A stretch of DNA of 64,000 nucleotides from Terriglobia bacterium (GCA_020073465.1 JAIQFC010000015.1:124001-188000); one strand, 5' to 3'; numbered from the stretch's first letter, positions 51,339 to 61,452 are shown. Numbers and translations are program-made. Notes: generated by a model not told the origin, from the letters alone.

Positions 51339-53903
51339 CTAGTACAGCCGTTCCTGCCGCCGCAAGTTCCCAAAGGAACCGATATTCGCCAAAGTGAATG
51401 TGAAACGGAACAGATTCTCGTTGCGCACGTTCGCTATGGCAAAGCGCCGGTACTCCAGCGTCATGCCGCAGCAGTCCCAGTTGTAGGTGGTCTGTGCCGT
51501 GGCAAACTGCAGGAGTCCGGTCTCGGAATCAATCCCAAAGCTGCTGGCGGCGCTGAATCCGCGCTTGTTCAGGCCGCCATAGCCCAGCGCCACCCGGAAC
51601 TGCTGAAACTTCTGCGTGAAGGCGGGCACGCTGGCGGTTGCCGGCTGCGGAATCTGCAGAAAAGCATCCCCACCTCCCACGGTGAAAGGTCCCACGTGGT
51701 AGTTTGCCAGCAGCGTGCTGGCGTTGATGCGTCCCAACTGGAAGTCATAGTCGAGATCCCATTCGGTGTCAGTGCGCTCGCTGGTTTCGACCCGCAACCG
51801 CGAAACGATCGGCGAGAGATGCCGCGGCTCCGTGACAAACGCAATCCCCGTCAGGTCCTCCGTAGTGGTAAACACGTTGCGCTGTCCCGAAGTCTGCGCG
51901 GTCAGCGCTCCGCCAAACGTTGGATCGACAAAGTACTTCTGCGCAACCTCCCAGGTTGCCACCTCGCGGACCCGGGGCGCGGGCAGGCACGATTCATTCT
52001 GCAGGTTCGGACGGTCCCAGGGTACGGTCTGCTCGGGGGCAGCAGCACCTACGGTCAGCAAGGACATGCTCGGACCGCATTCTTCGATATGCTCGGGCGG
52101 TCTCTTCGCATACAGCCGCATCACGAGTCCATATTCAAGTTCGTGTGTGTTGCTCAGAATGTCGCGATCGTCGAAGCGCAGGATATTTGCGAAATTGTCC
52201 ACGCCGGTGACGTAGCGGTAAACCACCCGTGGTTCGATGACATGCTGCCATTTCCGGCCCAAAAACTCGCGATCGAAAATGCGCTCTACCGGCGGAGGAC
52301 GTAACTCCACTGTGGTTTCCAGCGCCTTGCGGTTGATCGGATCGTTCCGGGCCGTGCGTGGACCCCCGGAAATCAGCCGCTCCGTGTAATAAGTATCGTG
52401 CAAAGTGAGCGCAGGACGCACCGACCATCCCCGGAACAACAGCGGCATCGAGATCTGGGGATTCAAGTCGAAGCGCCCGAGCAGATTCCCCGTGCGGAAG
52501 GCCGGTGTGCAAACCGCAGGCAAAGTGGGTGGGCACACTTCCGGTTCGCTGCGTGCCAGCCCTCCGACCGATGCGTCGAATGACCAATGGAAAGGCGAGC
52601 GCCACAATGGATGATCCAAGCTGGCCACATCAATACTGGGCGCGTGCAGGATTCGGATGTCAGTGTCCGCCGTGACGCTTGTGCCGGTTGCGCTGGCCTG
52701 GGGATTCTGTTGCAGCTCAAAGTTCTGATAGCGTTCCACCATCCCCCCGACAAAGAATCCATCTTTGGATTTCGTAAGGAAGGTCTGCGACTTTACCTCC
52801 GAGTTCACCGCCTGGCTGAAGACTTCGTTGAACGCCAACCGGAAGAGAAACGAACTCAGGTAGTCGATGTTGGCGACACCGCGAAAGCCATGCAGGTCCC
52901 CTTCCGCGACCAGACGCGCATTCTGGCCACCCTCGCGAACCGGCAGCAGTCCTCCACCCTGGTCGATCCCGCGGTCAATCACCCCAAAGTAGCTCAGATC
53001 GACATACGATGTGTCGCTCGGACGTGCGCGAAATTCGCCCCGCTGCGACCATCCCCGCTTGGAGTAATACTCTGCGCCTAGCGTCGCATCCATACTGCGA
53101 TTGATCGCCCAGTAGACTGAATCGCCGATAACTTCACCTTTGGTCGAAGATCGCCCGATGGTCGGGATCAGGAATCCGGTTTCTCGCGTGTCCCGTTGCA
53201 CCGGATGGGTCGCGTAGGGAAGGTAAAGAACCGGTATTCCATGCAGGAGAAATCTACTGTGATGAATCGTCGCATTCCCACCCACATCGACCACCACTTT
53301 GTGTGCCTTGAACTGCCACTTGGGATGCGGCAATTCGCAGGTCGTGATGGTTCCGTCATAGACCAGGTACCGGTCGGGACTGGTCTTTTCCACCCGTTTC
53401 CCGGAAAAAGCGAAAGGGGCTGTCGAGGTGAGGACGACACGGCTCCCCTGAAAGCGGAGCCCCGTGGTTCCCGTGACATCGTAAAAGCTGCCCGTTTCCG
53501 CGACGAGGTTGTAGTTCCCACGGCTGGCCATGACGTGGTCGTCGTTTGGGCCTCCGTCAAGCCTGAAGTGCCCGGTTGCCGTCGCTTCCCCCGTGTCGGC
53601 GTTGTAGGTCACCTCGTCAGCGCGCAGGATGTAAGTCTCGTAGTGAATCTCGACTTCCCCACTCAGCTTGTACAGAGGCCCGTCCTTCTCTTGCCGGAGG
53701 GCGCAAATGGTCGGCAGACCTTTGTCTTCGGATTCCGCCTGCCTCGCACAGGGTGTGTTCGGCGCTGATGCTGCGTCAGTCGTTTTCTGCTGTGATGTAG
53801 AACCGTTCTCGCCGGAACGCAACTGGCTGGTAACTAACGGAGGGGCGAGAAGCAAGTGACAAAGCAACGCCGCCGTGATAAGGAATCTGTTGCGAGCGGT
53901 CAT
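51339..53903 (-). CDS. lptD: LPS-assembly outer-membrane protein LptD
   Basis: LptD forms the outer-membrane barrel that inserts lipopolysaccharide in the outer leaflet with LptE. The 854-residue product has a signal peptide, an N-terminal OstA/LptA-like beta-jellyroll (GEVEIHYETYILRADEVTYN, about residues 80-200), and a barrel domain with LLHGIPVLYLPYATHPVQRDT and the C-terminal strand pattern NLFRFTFTLANIGSFGNL. Four cysteines are spread between the two domains, including those near residues 52, 67 and 188. Length is normal for the family. Confidence 0.92.
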   Translation of the reverse strand: MTARNRFLITAALLCHLLLAPPLVTSQLRSGENGSTSQQKTTDAASAPNTPCARQAESEDKGLPTICALRQEKDGPLYKLSGEVEIHYETYILRADEVTYNADTGEATATGHFRLDGGPNDDHVMASRGNYNLVAETGSFYDVTGTTGLRFQGSRVVLTSTAPFAFSGKRVEKTSPDRYLVYDGTITTCELPHPKWQFKAHKVVVDVGGNATIHHSRFLLHGIPVLYLPYATHPVQRDTRETGFLIPTIGRSSTKGEVIGDSVYWAINRSMDATLGAEYYSKRGWSQRGEFRARPSDTSYVDLSYFGVIDRGIDQGGGLLPVREGGQNARLVAEGDLHGFRGVANIDYLSSFLFRLAFNEVFSQAVNSEVKSQTFLTKSKDGFFVGGMVERYQNFELQQNPQASATGTSVTADTDIRILHAPSIDVASLDHPLWRSPFHWSFDASVGGLARSEPEVCPPTLPAVCTPAFRTGNLLGRFDLNPQISMPLLFRGWSVRPALTLHDTYYTERLISGGPRTARNDPINRKALETTVELRPPPVERIFDREFLGRKWQHVIEPRVVYRYVTGVDNFANILRFDDRDILSNTHELEYGLVMRLYAKRPPEHIEECGPSMSLLTVGAAAPEQTVPWDRPNLQNESCLPAPRVREVATWEVAQKYFVDPTFGGALTAQTSGQRNVFTTTEDLTGIAFVTEPRHLSPIVSRLRVETSERTDTEWDLDYDFQLGRINASTLLANYHVGPFTVGGGDAFLQIPQPATASVPAFTQKFQQFRVALGYGGLNKRGFSAASSFGIDSETGLLQFATAQTTYNWDCCGMTLEYRRFAIANVRNENLFRFTFTLANIGSFGNLRRQERLY

Positions 53904-54103
53904 CGAAACCAGATCATCGAAAGAAGGTCAATGGGAGATCGTCGGAAGCGCCACCTGCGCCTTCGGCCCTGCTTTTCGCGGCATCGTGAACTTAGCACGC
54001 CGCCGCCCCGCAGGCAAAGTGGCGAAAGAGGCTAGGATTCCACGCACCTTCTCATGGTTGTACGTTTCGTTCTGACTTCTGGCGTTGGCGTAAGACTTGG
54101 CCC

Positions 54104-55399
54104 ATGAATTGTCCTTTGTGCGGTGATCTCTGCCGCTGCTCCCCCGAACTCGATACTCCCGCCCCGCCGCGCTGGATGCCCTACGCCGGCAGCGATCCCG
54201 CACATGCCGCCTTGCTCGCTCCTCCAACCACTGCGGTCGCGGAAACTCGGCACTTCGATCTTGACCCTCCGGACCTGAGCGAGCAACAGTTCATGGCCAG
54301 CCTGGAGGCATCGACCACGATCGGTACTACCCACTTGACCCACGCCGAGACGCCTCATCAAGCGCCGCCCTCAGTGGTTGTGCGAGCCTCCGAAAGCTTT
54401 GCGGACCCGAGTTCAGCCGGCAGCCCTCTGTCCCAGGCCCCGGAGGATGCCTCCGCTTGGCGCGAAGAGGTTTCCGCCAGGCTCAGCCAATACCGGTCGC
54501 GCCGGAAGGTCCGCCCTCCCCGTTATCCTTCATTGCGTCTGCCCTTCGAAGAGCCATCGCACGGCGCAGAATTGAGTGGCTCCGTGACCGCATTGACCCA
54601 GTCTTTCGGCGCGGTCTCAAATCAGGCGCTGGCGCGGGACTGGACGGAACCTGTCACCGACCCGGCACCCGCTGGAGCGTCGCCAGTGACGGGGATGTCC
54701 GCCGCGGTGCCCTCAGCCTCGCGAAGTTCGTCCTCTCCGCATGCGGGCGCAAAGATCATCGAGTTCCCGCGCTCCGCGGAAATAGGGCCACCGCTGCCCT
54801 TCGACGAACTGGCGGAACCCGTCACGGAGCGCCCGCGAATTCTCGATGTGCCCGAAGTCGCACCTCCTCTCCCCGCTCTCGGCGGAATCACCATGGAGGC
54901 GGACCAACGCACCGAGGCCGAGAAGCGCCCCGGGCTGGATACTCCCCTGCAACGCGCTCGCCTGGCGCGGCGTCTGTTGGCGGCTGCGATCGATGGACTG
55001 ATCATCATGGCAGCCTCCGCTCTTTTTGGATTTGTGTTCTGGAAAATAGCCGCAATTCGCCCGCCACTGCTTCAGCTTCTCGGGTTAGCCGCCGGAATCC
55101 CCACCCTCCTTTGGGCGGCATATCAGTATCTGTTGATTGTCTATTCGGGCAGCACGCCGGGATTGCGCGTGTCCTCCCTGGAAATCAACTGCTTCGACGG
55201 CACACTGACCAATCGCCGTCTTCGCCGCTGGCGCGTCCTGGCATCTTGCCTGTCCGCCGCCTCCCTCGGCATGGGATACGCCTGGGTGTTCCTCGATGAA
55301 GACAGCTTGTGTTGGCACGACCGCATCACCCACACCTATCTGGCGCCCAGAACGCGGACTGCGACAACACTCGATGCGGCGGCACCCCTCACTCAGTGA
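54104..55399 (+). CDS. RDD-family membrane protein with N-terminal Cys cluster
   Basis: A 431-residue protein. It begins MNCPLCGDLCRC, a cluster of four cysteines that could bind zinc, followed by a long low-complexity, Pro/Ser-rich segment (about 20-285). The C-terminus is an RDD domain: RLARRLLAAAIDGLIIMAAS with the Arg-Asp pair, helices near 300-345, and STPGLRVSSLEI then RRWRVLASCLS. RDD proteins are small transport or stress-related membrane proteins of varied function. The start is ATG 54104; the intergenic region with lptD is divergent. Confidence 0.8.
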   Translation: MNCPLCGDLCRCSPELDTPAPPRWMPYAGSDPAHAALLAPPTTAVAETRHFDLDPPDLSEQQFMASLEASTTIGTTHLTHAETPHQAPPSVVVRASESFADPSSAGSPLSQAPEDASAWREEVSARLSQYRSRRKVRPPRYPSLRLPFEEPSHGAELSGSVTALTQSFGAVSNQALARDWTEPVTDPAPAGASPVTGMSAAVPSASRSSSSPHAGAKIIEFPRSAEIGPPLPFDELAEPVTERPRILDVPEVAPPLPALGGITMEADQRTEAEKRPGLDTPLQRARLARRLLAAAIDGLIIMAASALFGFVFWKIAAIRPPLLQLLGLAAGIPTLLWAAYQYLLIVYSGSTPGLRVSSLEINCFDGTLTNRRLRRWRVLASCLSAASLGMGYAWVFLDEDSLCWHDRITHTYLAPRTRTATTLDAAAPLTQ

Positions 55400-55594
55400 C
55401 GCTGGCGCCGTTTCCGAACCGTTGTGTGGCCGCATTTTGAAGCCGGAATCAGCGGATCAGAGCCAATCTGCCACGCTGATCGTCCCGATCTGAATTTCGG
55501 ACTGGGCCTGACGAGTCCCCCGGTCGATGCCCGCCTGACCTGTGCTATCTTCAATAGGTTTACCTAATAATCAGTTCACGCATTCCTCTGAAGA

Positions 55595-57847
55595 ATGGCC
55601 ACATCGGTTGAAGGTGCAAAACCGGCAGTAAAGGTCTTCGTCGCCACCACGGTGATGTTGACCTTCATCTCCTTCTGGCGCGCCGCCGCCATCGTTCTCT
55701 CTGATCTCGCCTCGTCCGCCTATTACGCAGGTGGCGACGCCGAGAAGGTCATCGGCAAAAGCGCCCCCTGGTTCATCCTCGCGGTCATGCTGTTCAGCTA
55801 CTGCGTGCGCGCTCTTTACATCGAGTCGAGCGCCATGTTCGTCCGCGGTGGCGTCTACCGTGTCGTCAAGGAGGCCATGGGCGGAGGCCTCGCCAAATTT
55901 TCCGTCTCGGCCCTGCTCTTCGACTACGTCCTCACCGGTCCCATCAGCGCCGTCTCCGCGGGTCAGTACCTGGCCGGCTTCCTCAAGGACATCGGCCTCT
56001 ACCTGCACCGCCCGCTGGTCTTCAACGACGACCACTTCGCGGCCGCACTAGCCATCTTCGTAGTGATCTACTTCTGGTGGAAGAATACCCAGGGCATCCA
56101 CGAATCCAGCGGGAAAGCTCTGCAAATCATGGCCATCACCACGGTGATGGTGGTGATCCTGATTGTCTGGTGCGCGATCACCATTTTGCGTTCGCCCGTG
56201 CAGTTGCCACCCACCCCCTTCCATGCGCAGATTCCCCTCAACCGGGAATCGATGGGCTGGTTGAACGGCACTTTCTTCACTCACTTGACCTTCATCCTGC
56301 TGTTTGTCGGCTTCGGTCACTCGGTCCTGGCGATGAGCGGCGAGGAAACCCTGGCGCAGGTCAACCGCGAGATCGAACATCCCAAGCTGAAGAACCTGCA
56401 GAAGACGGGAATGGTCATTTTCGTCTACAGCCTGCTGTTTACCGGGCTGGTCTCCTTCTTCGCCGCCATGATCATTCCCGACAACGTCCGACCCGGTTTC
56501 TTTGCCAATCTGATCGGCGGGATCGCGATGTACTTGTGGGGCCCTATGTGGGCCAAGCTGATTTTCCACGGCTTTGTCGTCATCGTCGGAGTTCTCATCC
56601 TGGCCGGGGCGCAAAATACATCGATCGTCGGGGCCAACGGCGTGCTCAACCGCCTGGCCGAGGATGGGGTCCTGACTGCGTGGTTTCAGCGCCCGCACCA
56701 TCGCTTTGGCACCAGCTATCGCTTGATCAACCTGATCGTTGTGATGCAGCTAGCGACCATCATCCTGAGCAAGGGAAATGTTTTCGTATTGGCAGGCCTG
56801 TATGCCTTCGGCGTGATCTGGAGTTTCACCCTGAACGCGCTGGCGGTGCTGGTCCTGCGTTACACCGAACCCGAGCAGCGCCAGTGGAAGGTCCCGGGAA
56901 ATCTGCGGATTGCAGGCAAGGAAATCCCGCTCGGCGTGATTCTTATTTTTCTGATCCTCTTTACTACGGCGGTGGTGAACCTGTTCACCAAGTATGAGGC
57001 CACCATCTCCGGCGTGGGTTTCAGCTTGCTCCTCTTTGTACTCTTCACCTATTCCGAGCACCGTACTGCCCGCGAGCGCCACGGCAAGCCGGAGCAACTC
57101 GACCAGTTCCGTGTCTATGGCAACCAGGAGCTGGGCAGCGGCGCCATGGGTGTACGTCCCGGCAACGTCCTGGTCGCCGTGCGCGATCCGCGGAATCTCT
57201 ACTACCTGCGGCATGTGCTCGGCCACACCGTTACCGCCAAGCAGGACGTTGTCGTGATGAGTGCCCGCCTGTACCATCGCGAGCATACGTTCAGCGGCAG
57301 CTCCGTTTTCGAAGCCAGCCAGGTTTTCGATCACTACGAGCAGGAACTGTTTACCGCGGCCGTTGCCGTGGCAGAAAAAGAAGGCAAACCCATCCACCTG
57401 CTGGTGGTGCCGGCCACCGACGTCTTCGAAGCCATCATGGTGACCGCGCAGCGTCTCGATTCCTCCCGTGTCATCTGCGGCCTGTCCAACAAACTCACCG
57501 CCGATGAACAAGCAAAACTCACCGGTGACGCCTGGGAGCGCCTGCCCGAGCCTCGTCCACGCTTGACGATGGGAGTGTGTGGACCCGACGGTTCGGTCCG
57601 CGAATACGCTCTCGGCCCACACGCGCCGCGCCTCCGGCCGCAGGACGTCGAACTCATGCACAAGCTGTGGCTCAACATAACCTCCGACCCGAAGTTTGCG
57701 GGAGCCCACCACTACCACATCGTCGCTTTGGCCTTGGAAGAATTGAAGCGGGAGTTGAGTACAGAACAACGTGCCCAGCTCTTGCAGAAGTTGCAGGAAG
57801 AAATGGACCGCCGCGAGGGCAGCGCCGGCCCTGCCAGTCCCAACTAA
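55595..57847 (+). CDS. APC-family amino acid permease with C-terminal cytoplasmic Usp-like domain
   Basis: A 750-residue protein. Residues about 15-490 form a permease of the amino acid-polyamine-organocation superfamily with about 12 helices; SSAYYAGGD at the start and LLFDYVLTGPISAVSAGQYLAG are typical. About 250 C-terminal residues are soluble and begin VRPGNVLVAVRDPRNLYYL, which looks like a universal-stress-protein fold (VLVAVRDP, and LLVVPATDVFEAIMVTAQRL). Such tails are regulatory in some APC carriers. The substrate is unknown. It starts 195 nt after the RDD gene. Confidence 0.83.
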   Translation: MATSVEGAKPAVKVFVATTVMLTFISFWRAAAIVLSDLASSAYYAGGDAEKVIGKSAPWFILAVMLFSYCVRALYIESSAMFVRGGVYRVVKEAMGGGLAKFSVSALLFDYVLTGPISAVSAGQYLAGFLKDIGLYLHRPLVFNDDHFAAALAIFVVIYFWWKNTQGIHESSGKALQIMAITTVMVVILIVWCAITILRSPVQLPPTPFHAQIPLNRESMGWLNGTFFTHLTFILLFVGFGHSVLAMSGEETLAQVNREIEHPKLKNLQKTGMVIFVYSLLFTGLVSFFAAMIIPDNVRPGFFANLIGGIAMYLWGPMWAKLIFHGFVVIVGVLILAGAQNTSIVGANGVLNRLAEDGVLTAWFQRPHHRFGTSYRLINLIVVMQLATIILSKGNVFVLAGLYAFGVIWSFTLNALAVLVLRYTEPEQRQWKVPGNLRIAGKEIPLGVILIFLILFTTAVVNLFTKYEATISGVGFSLLLFVLFTYSEHRTARERHGKPEQLDQFRVYGNQELGSGAMGVRPGNVLVAVRDPRNLYYLRHVLGHTVTAKQDVVVMSARLYHREHTFSGSSVFEASQVFDHYEQELFTAAVAVAEKEGKPIHLLVVPATDVFEAIMVTAQRLDSSRVICGLSNKLTADEQAKLTGDAWERLPEPRPRLTMGVCGPDGSVREYALGPHAPRLRPQDVELMHKLWLNITSDPKFAGAHHYHIVALALEELKRELSTEQRAQLLQKLQEEMDRREGSAGPASPN

Positions 57848-57942
57848 GTCGCTTCCACACCAGACACTCGCTGAGGCGTTTCGATTGATTTTGGGTGGCG
57901 CAGCGCTTCCAGCACTGCGATGCCCGTGCTTGCTTTGAATAC

Positions 57943-57956
57943 GCGGCTTCAGCCGC
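57943..57956. repeat. small palindrome between permease and epimerase genes
   Basis: GCGGCT and AGCCGC flank TC. The surrounding GAATACGCGGCTTCAGCCGC resembles another dispersed acidobacterial intergenic motif, as I recall it; no second copy is in this window. Confidence 0.45.
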
Positions 57957-58036
57957 TGAGGAACGATTTGCCGGGGATTCTGGGTGACAGGATTCACAAG
58001 CGCGATGCGTGAATCGCCTCAAGCCAAGTCGATCGG

Positions 58037-58957
58037 TTAGCCCTTGAGCACGTGTTGCAGAGACTCCCGCAACTCCCGATACCGAAACGGATACCCGCTC
58101 GCAATCAGCTTGGTCGGTTCCACGCGCTGGCTCCCCAGCAGAACCTCTTGTCCCATCTGCCCGAACGCGAGTCTAACTGCGGCCTTCGGTACCGGAAAAA
58201 TTGCCGGGCGCGAAAGCACACTGGCGAGGGTCTTGGTAAATTCTGCATTCGTCACCGGCTCGGGTGCGACCGTGTTTACCGGCCCCTGCACCAGGTCAGT
58301 CTTCAGAATGTGATGGATCGCGCCCACCATGTCCTGCACGTCAATCCAGCTCATCCACTGCCGCCCATCGCCAACCCGCCCGCCCACGCCGAGCTTGAAC
58401 GGCAGCAGCATCTTGCCCAAGGCACCGCCCTTCGGGCTCAGCACAACCCCCGTTCTGATCTGCACCGTGCGAATTCCCGATACGTCCGCAGCTCGCGTCG
58501 CCTCCTCCCACTCCCGGCAAACTTCCGCCAGGAACCCCGTTCCCGGCGAACTCTCCTCGCGCAGCACTTCATCGCCGCGGTTGCCGTAGTAGCCAATCGC
58601 GGAACTGCACACGAAGACGCGCGGCTTTACCTTCGCCTGGGCCAGGGCCTGCGCCAGGTTTCGCGTGCCTACGACCCGGCTCTGCTGAATCTTCTCTTTC
58701 TTTGCGGGCGTCCAGCGCCCCACGATACTCTCGCCCGCCAAATGGATGACCGCGTCGAACCCGGAAACCGCGTCGGGAGCGATCGGCTGCGCCGGATCCC
58801 AGGGGATGTGTTCGTGACTGTCCGCCACAGCGTGTGTCACTCCACGCGTCAGCCGCACGATCTGCGCCCCGCTCGATTTCAGCGACGGCACCAGCGCAGC
58901 TCCGATCGGGCCCGAGACCCCGCTCACCAGGAGGCGCCACATCTGTAGGCCGGCCAT
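58037..58957 (-). CDS. TIGR01777-family NAD(P)-dependent epimerase/dehydratase-like protein
   Basis: A 306-residue extended short-chain dehydrogenase-like protein. The N-terminus has LLVSGVSGPIGAALVPSLKS, and FDAVIHLAGESIVGRW, SSAIGYYGNRGDEVL and RTGVVLSPKGGALGKM are diagnostic of the TIGR01777 (YfcH/SulA-related) group, whose reaction is not established. The ATG at 58957 is preferred to TTG 58966 because TACATT lies at a suitable distance upstream as a -10 box; ATG 58942 is a second possibility. Confidence 0.87.
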   Translation of the reverse strand: MAGLQMWRLLVSGVSGPIGAALVPSLKSSGAQIVRLTRGVTHAVADSHEHIPWDPAQPIAPDAVSGFDAVIHLAGESIVGRWTPAKKEKIQQSRVVGTRNLAQALAQAKVKPRVFVCSSAIGYYGNRGDEVLREESSPGTGFLAEVCREWEEATRAADVSGIRTVQIRTGVVLSPKGGALGKMLLPFKLGVGGRVGDGRQWMSWIDVQDMVGAIHHILKTDLVQGPVNTVAPEPVTNAEFTKTLASVLSRPAIFPVPKAAVRLAFGQMGQEVLLGSQRVEPTKLIASGYPFRYRELRESLQHVLKG

Positions 58958-58970
58958 GGTTGTCAATGTA
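58958..58970 (-). promoter_or_regulatory. -10-like box 7 nt before the epimerase start
   Basis: On the minus strand TACATT (58970-58965), preceded by GC, ends 7 nt before the ATG and there is no Shine-Dalgarno sequence. Confidence 0.35.
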
Positions 58971-59218
58971 GCAGAGCCTGGACAGTCGCGGGCATCACGT
59001 CCGGAAGAAAACTCCCGTTGAATTTCCCAAAAGGAACAACCGTTTCGGCGCTAATGAATTCCGGGATTTCCGCCGCGCGGACCCGGCTAACCCTACTGAT
59101 GGCTCGTTGCTCTTCTCAGCTCCTCAATCTTATCCGGCCCCGTCGGACGCTATAATCAAGCCAAGAGCCCTGCGCCGCCACACCGGTTTCCCCCAGAATC
59201 TCCGGCCTGTTCGCGGGC

Positions 59219-59229
59219 TATAATCCTTC
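59219..59229 (+). promoter_or_regulatory. TATAAT box 5 nt before relA/spoT start
   Basis: A perfect TATAAT (59219-59224) preceded by GC ends 5 nt before the ATG; an identical GCTATAATC occurs at 59149-59157. Two start sites are possible, one giving a leaderless mRNA. Confidence 0.5.
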
Positions 59230-61449
59230 ATGGCGAGTCTCCGCCAACAGATCGCGACCACCGCGCTCACGCTCACTAAGTTCCGCGAGCTGATGAAGCG
59301 GTTGCAGGAGAACCGTCCCCAGGACGACCTCTCCCTGGTCAAGAAGGCCTACGACTACTCCCTGAAGCACCACGAAGGCCAGACCCGCGCCTCGGGAGAG
59401 CCCTACCTGGTCCATCCTCTTGAGGTCGCCCTCGTCTTGGCTGAAATGAAGATGGATCCGGTCGCCATCGCTGCCGGTCTTCTCCACGATTCGGTCGAGG
59501 ACACCTCGGTCACCATCGTCGATATTCGCAAGGAATTCGGCGAGCAGGTCGCCCACATCGTCGAAGGCGTCACCAAGATTAGCAAGATTGACTTCGCCAC
59601 CCGCGAGGAGCAGCAGGCCGAGAACCTCCGCAAGATGATGCTCGCCATGGTCGACGACATCCGTGTCGTGCTCATCAAACTTGCCGACCGCCTGCACAAC
59701 ATGCGCACGCTCGAGCACCTTCCACCCGAGCGCCAGCACAAGATCGCCCAGGAGACCTTGGAAATCTACGCCCCCATCGCCCACCGCCTGGGCATGGGTA
59801 AAATTCGCGGCGAACTGGAAGACCTTGGCTTCCGCTTTCTCGATCCTCTTGGTTACGAGCAGGTGGAAAGGTCAGTCAACGCTCGGCGCAAGGAGGGCGA
59901 AGCCTTCCTGGCGAAAATGCAGCAGATCATCAACGACAAGCTGAAGGAGGCCGGCATTCAGGCCCGCGTCGAAAGCCGCATCAAGCGCCTCTTCAGCATC
60001 CACAAGAAGCTTCAAAAACAGCGCATCACCGTCGATCAGGTGTACGACCTCTGCGCTATGCGAGTAGTCACTCGCTCGCTGCAAGATTGCTACGCCGTCC
60101 TCGGAATCATTCACAACCTCTGGCGGCCGGTGCCCGGGCGCATCAAGGATTTCATCGCCATGCCGCGCCCAAACTTCTACCAGTCCCTGCACACCTCGGT
60201 GATCACCGAAGACGGCACTCCCTTCGAAATCCAGATTCGCACCGAAGAGATGCACAAGATGGCTGAGGAGGGCATTGCCGCCCACTGGAAGTACAAAGAC
60301 GGCCCGGTCTCCGCCCAGGACGAACAGCGCCTCGCCTGGCTGCGGCAAGTCGTCGAGTGGCAGCGTGACGTCAGCGATCCCAATGAATTCCTCTCTACGC
60401 TGAAAGTCGATCTCTATCCCGAAGAGGTCTACACCTTTACGCCCAAGGGCAAAGTCGTCGTGCTGCCCCGCGACGCCACTCCCGTCGACTTCGCTTACAC
60501 CATCCACACCGAAGTCGGCCACACCTGTGTCGGTGCCAAGGTCAACGGACGCATGGTGCCGCTGCGTCACAAACTCCATTCCGGGGACATCGTTGAGATC
60601 CTCACCCAGCCCGGCCACAAGCCCAGCCGCGACTGGCTCGGCCTGGTCAAGTCCTCCCGCTCGCGCAACAAGATCAAGCACTGGCTCAATGTCCACCAGC
60701 GCGAGCGCGCCATCGAAATCGGCCGCAAGCTGATCGAGAAAGAAGCCCGCAAATATCGCATCGCCCTGAAAGAGATCAAAGACGACGAACTGCAGAAGGT
60801 CGCCTCCGGCTACGGCCTCGGCCGTGTCGACGACTTGATGTCCGGCATCGGCTACGGAAAGTATTCCGCGCGGCAGGTACTGGCTCGCCTGCTCCCGCCC
60901 GGCGTCACCCCGTCGATGGAAGGTGATATCGAAGCCGAAGGCTTGGGCGCAAAGCCCGGCACCATCGCCAGCGTCGTCCGCCGCGTCTTTGGAGACCACA
61001 ACGCCATCACGGTCAAAGGCCAGGGCGACATGCTGGTCTACCGCGCCCGATGTTGCAACCCCATCCGCGGAGAGGCCATCATCGGCTACATCACCCGTGG
61101 GAAGGGCGTGGCCGTGCACTCCATCAACTGTCCCAACGTCACCAATCTTCTCTACGAACCGGAACGCCGCATCGACGTCGAATGGGCCCGCGACGAAACC
61201 ACTCCAACGTCCTATCCCGTGAAACTCACCGTCTTCTGCGACGATCGCTTCGGCATGCTGAAAAGCATCACCGGCGTCATCGGCGACGCTCAAAGCAACA
61301 TCCGCAACATCGCCGCCCACACCGCCAATAGCCAGGCCAGCGTCGAAGTCGTGCTCGACATCGCCGACCTCAAGCATCTGGAACAGATCATCGCCGGCCT
61401 CCGCAAAATCCCCGGCGTGCACGAAGTGCAACGCCTGCAGAAAATCTAG
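59230..61449 (+). CDS. rsh: bifunctional (p)ppGpp synthetase/hydrolase RelA/SpoT
   Basis: A 739-residue stringent-response enzyme. The HD hydrolase domain has LLHDSVEDTSV and a metal site. The synthetase domain has RIKDFIAMPRPNFYQSLHT, whose RIKD form (RXKD) is typical of bifunctional enzymes with active hydrolase. TGS (VYTFTPKGKVVVLP), zinc-finger-like (RCCNPIRGEAIIGYI) and ACT domains follow. It is therefore probably the organism's single long RSH. It starts at ATG 59230, 5 nt after a TATAAT box. The ridA gene follows after two heptamer arrays. Confidence 0.95.
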   Translation: MASLRQQIATTALTLTKFRELMKRLQENRPQDDLSLVKKAYDYSLKHHEGQTRASGEPYLVHPLEVALVLAEMKMDPVAIAAGLLHDSVEDTSVTIVDIRKEFGEQVAHIVEGVTKISKIDFATREEQQAENLRKMMLAMVDDIRVVLIKLADRLHNMRTLEHLPPERQHKIAQETLEIYAPIAHRLGMGKIRGELEDLGFRFLDPLGYEQVERSVNARRKEGEAFLAKMQQIINDKLKEAGIQARVESRIKRLFSIHKKLQKQRITVDQVYDLCAMRVVTRSLQDCYAVLGIIHNLWRPVPGRIKDFIAMPRPNFYQSLHTSVITEDGTPFEIQIRTEEMHKMAEEGIAAHWKYKDGPVSAQDEQRLAWLRQVVEWQRDVSDPNEFLSTLKVDLYPEEVYTFTPKGKVVVLPRDATPVDFAYTIHTEVGHTCVGAKVNGRMVPLRHKLHSGDIVEILTQPGHKPSRDWLGLVKSSRSRNKIKHWLNVHQRERAIEIGRKLIEKEARKYRIALKEIKDDELQKVASGYGLGRVDDLMSGIGYGKYSARQVLARLLPPGVTPSMEGDIEAEGLGAKPGTIASVVRRVFGDHNAITVKGQGDMLVYRARCCNPIRGEAIIGYITRGKGVAVHSINCPNVTNLLYEPERRIDVEWARDETTPTSYPVKLTVFCDDRFGMLKSITGVIGDAQSNIRNIAAHTANSQASVEVVLDIADLKHLEQIIAGLRKIPGVHEVQRLQKI

Positions 61450-61452
61450 CAG

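Noticed and set aside
57848..58036. Terminator between the permease and epimerase genes
   Set aside because: Only a short palindrome is present and it lacks a T-tract; recorded as a repeat instead.
59872..61431. 519-codon open frame antisense to relA/spoT
   Set aside because: A shadow of a conserved gene with no independent evidence.
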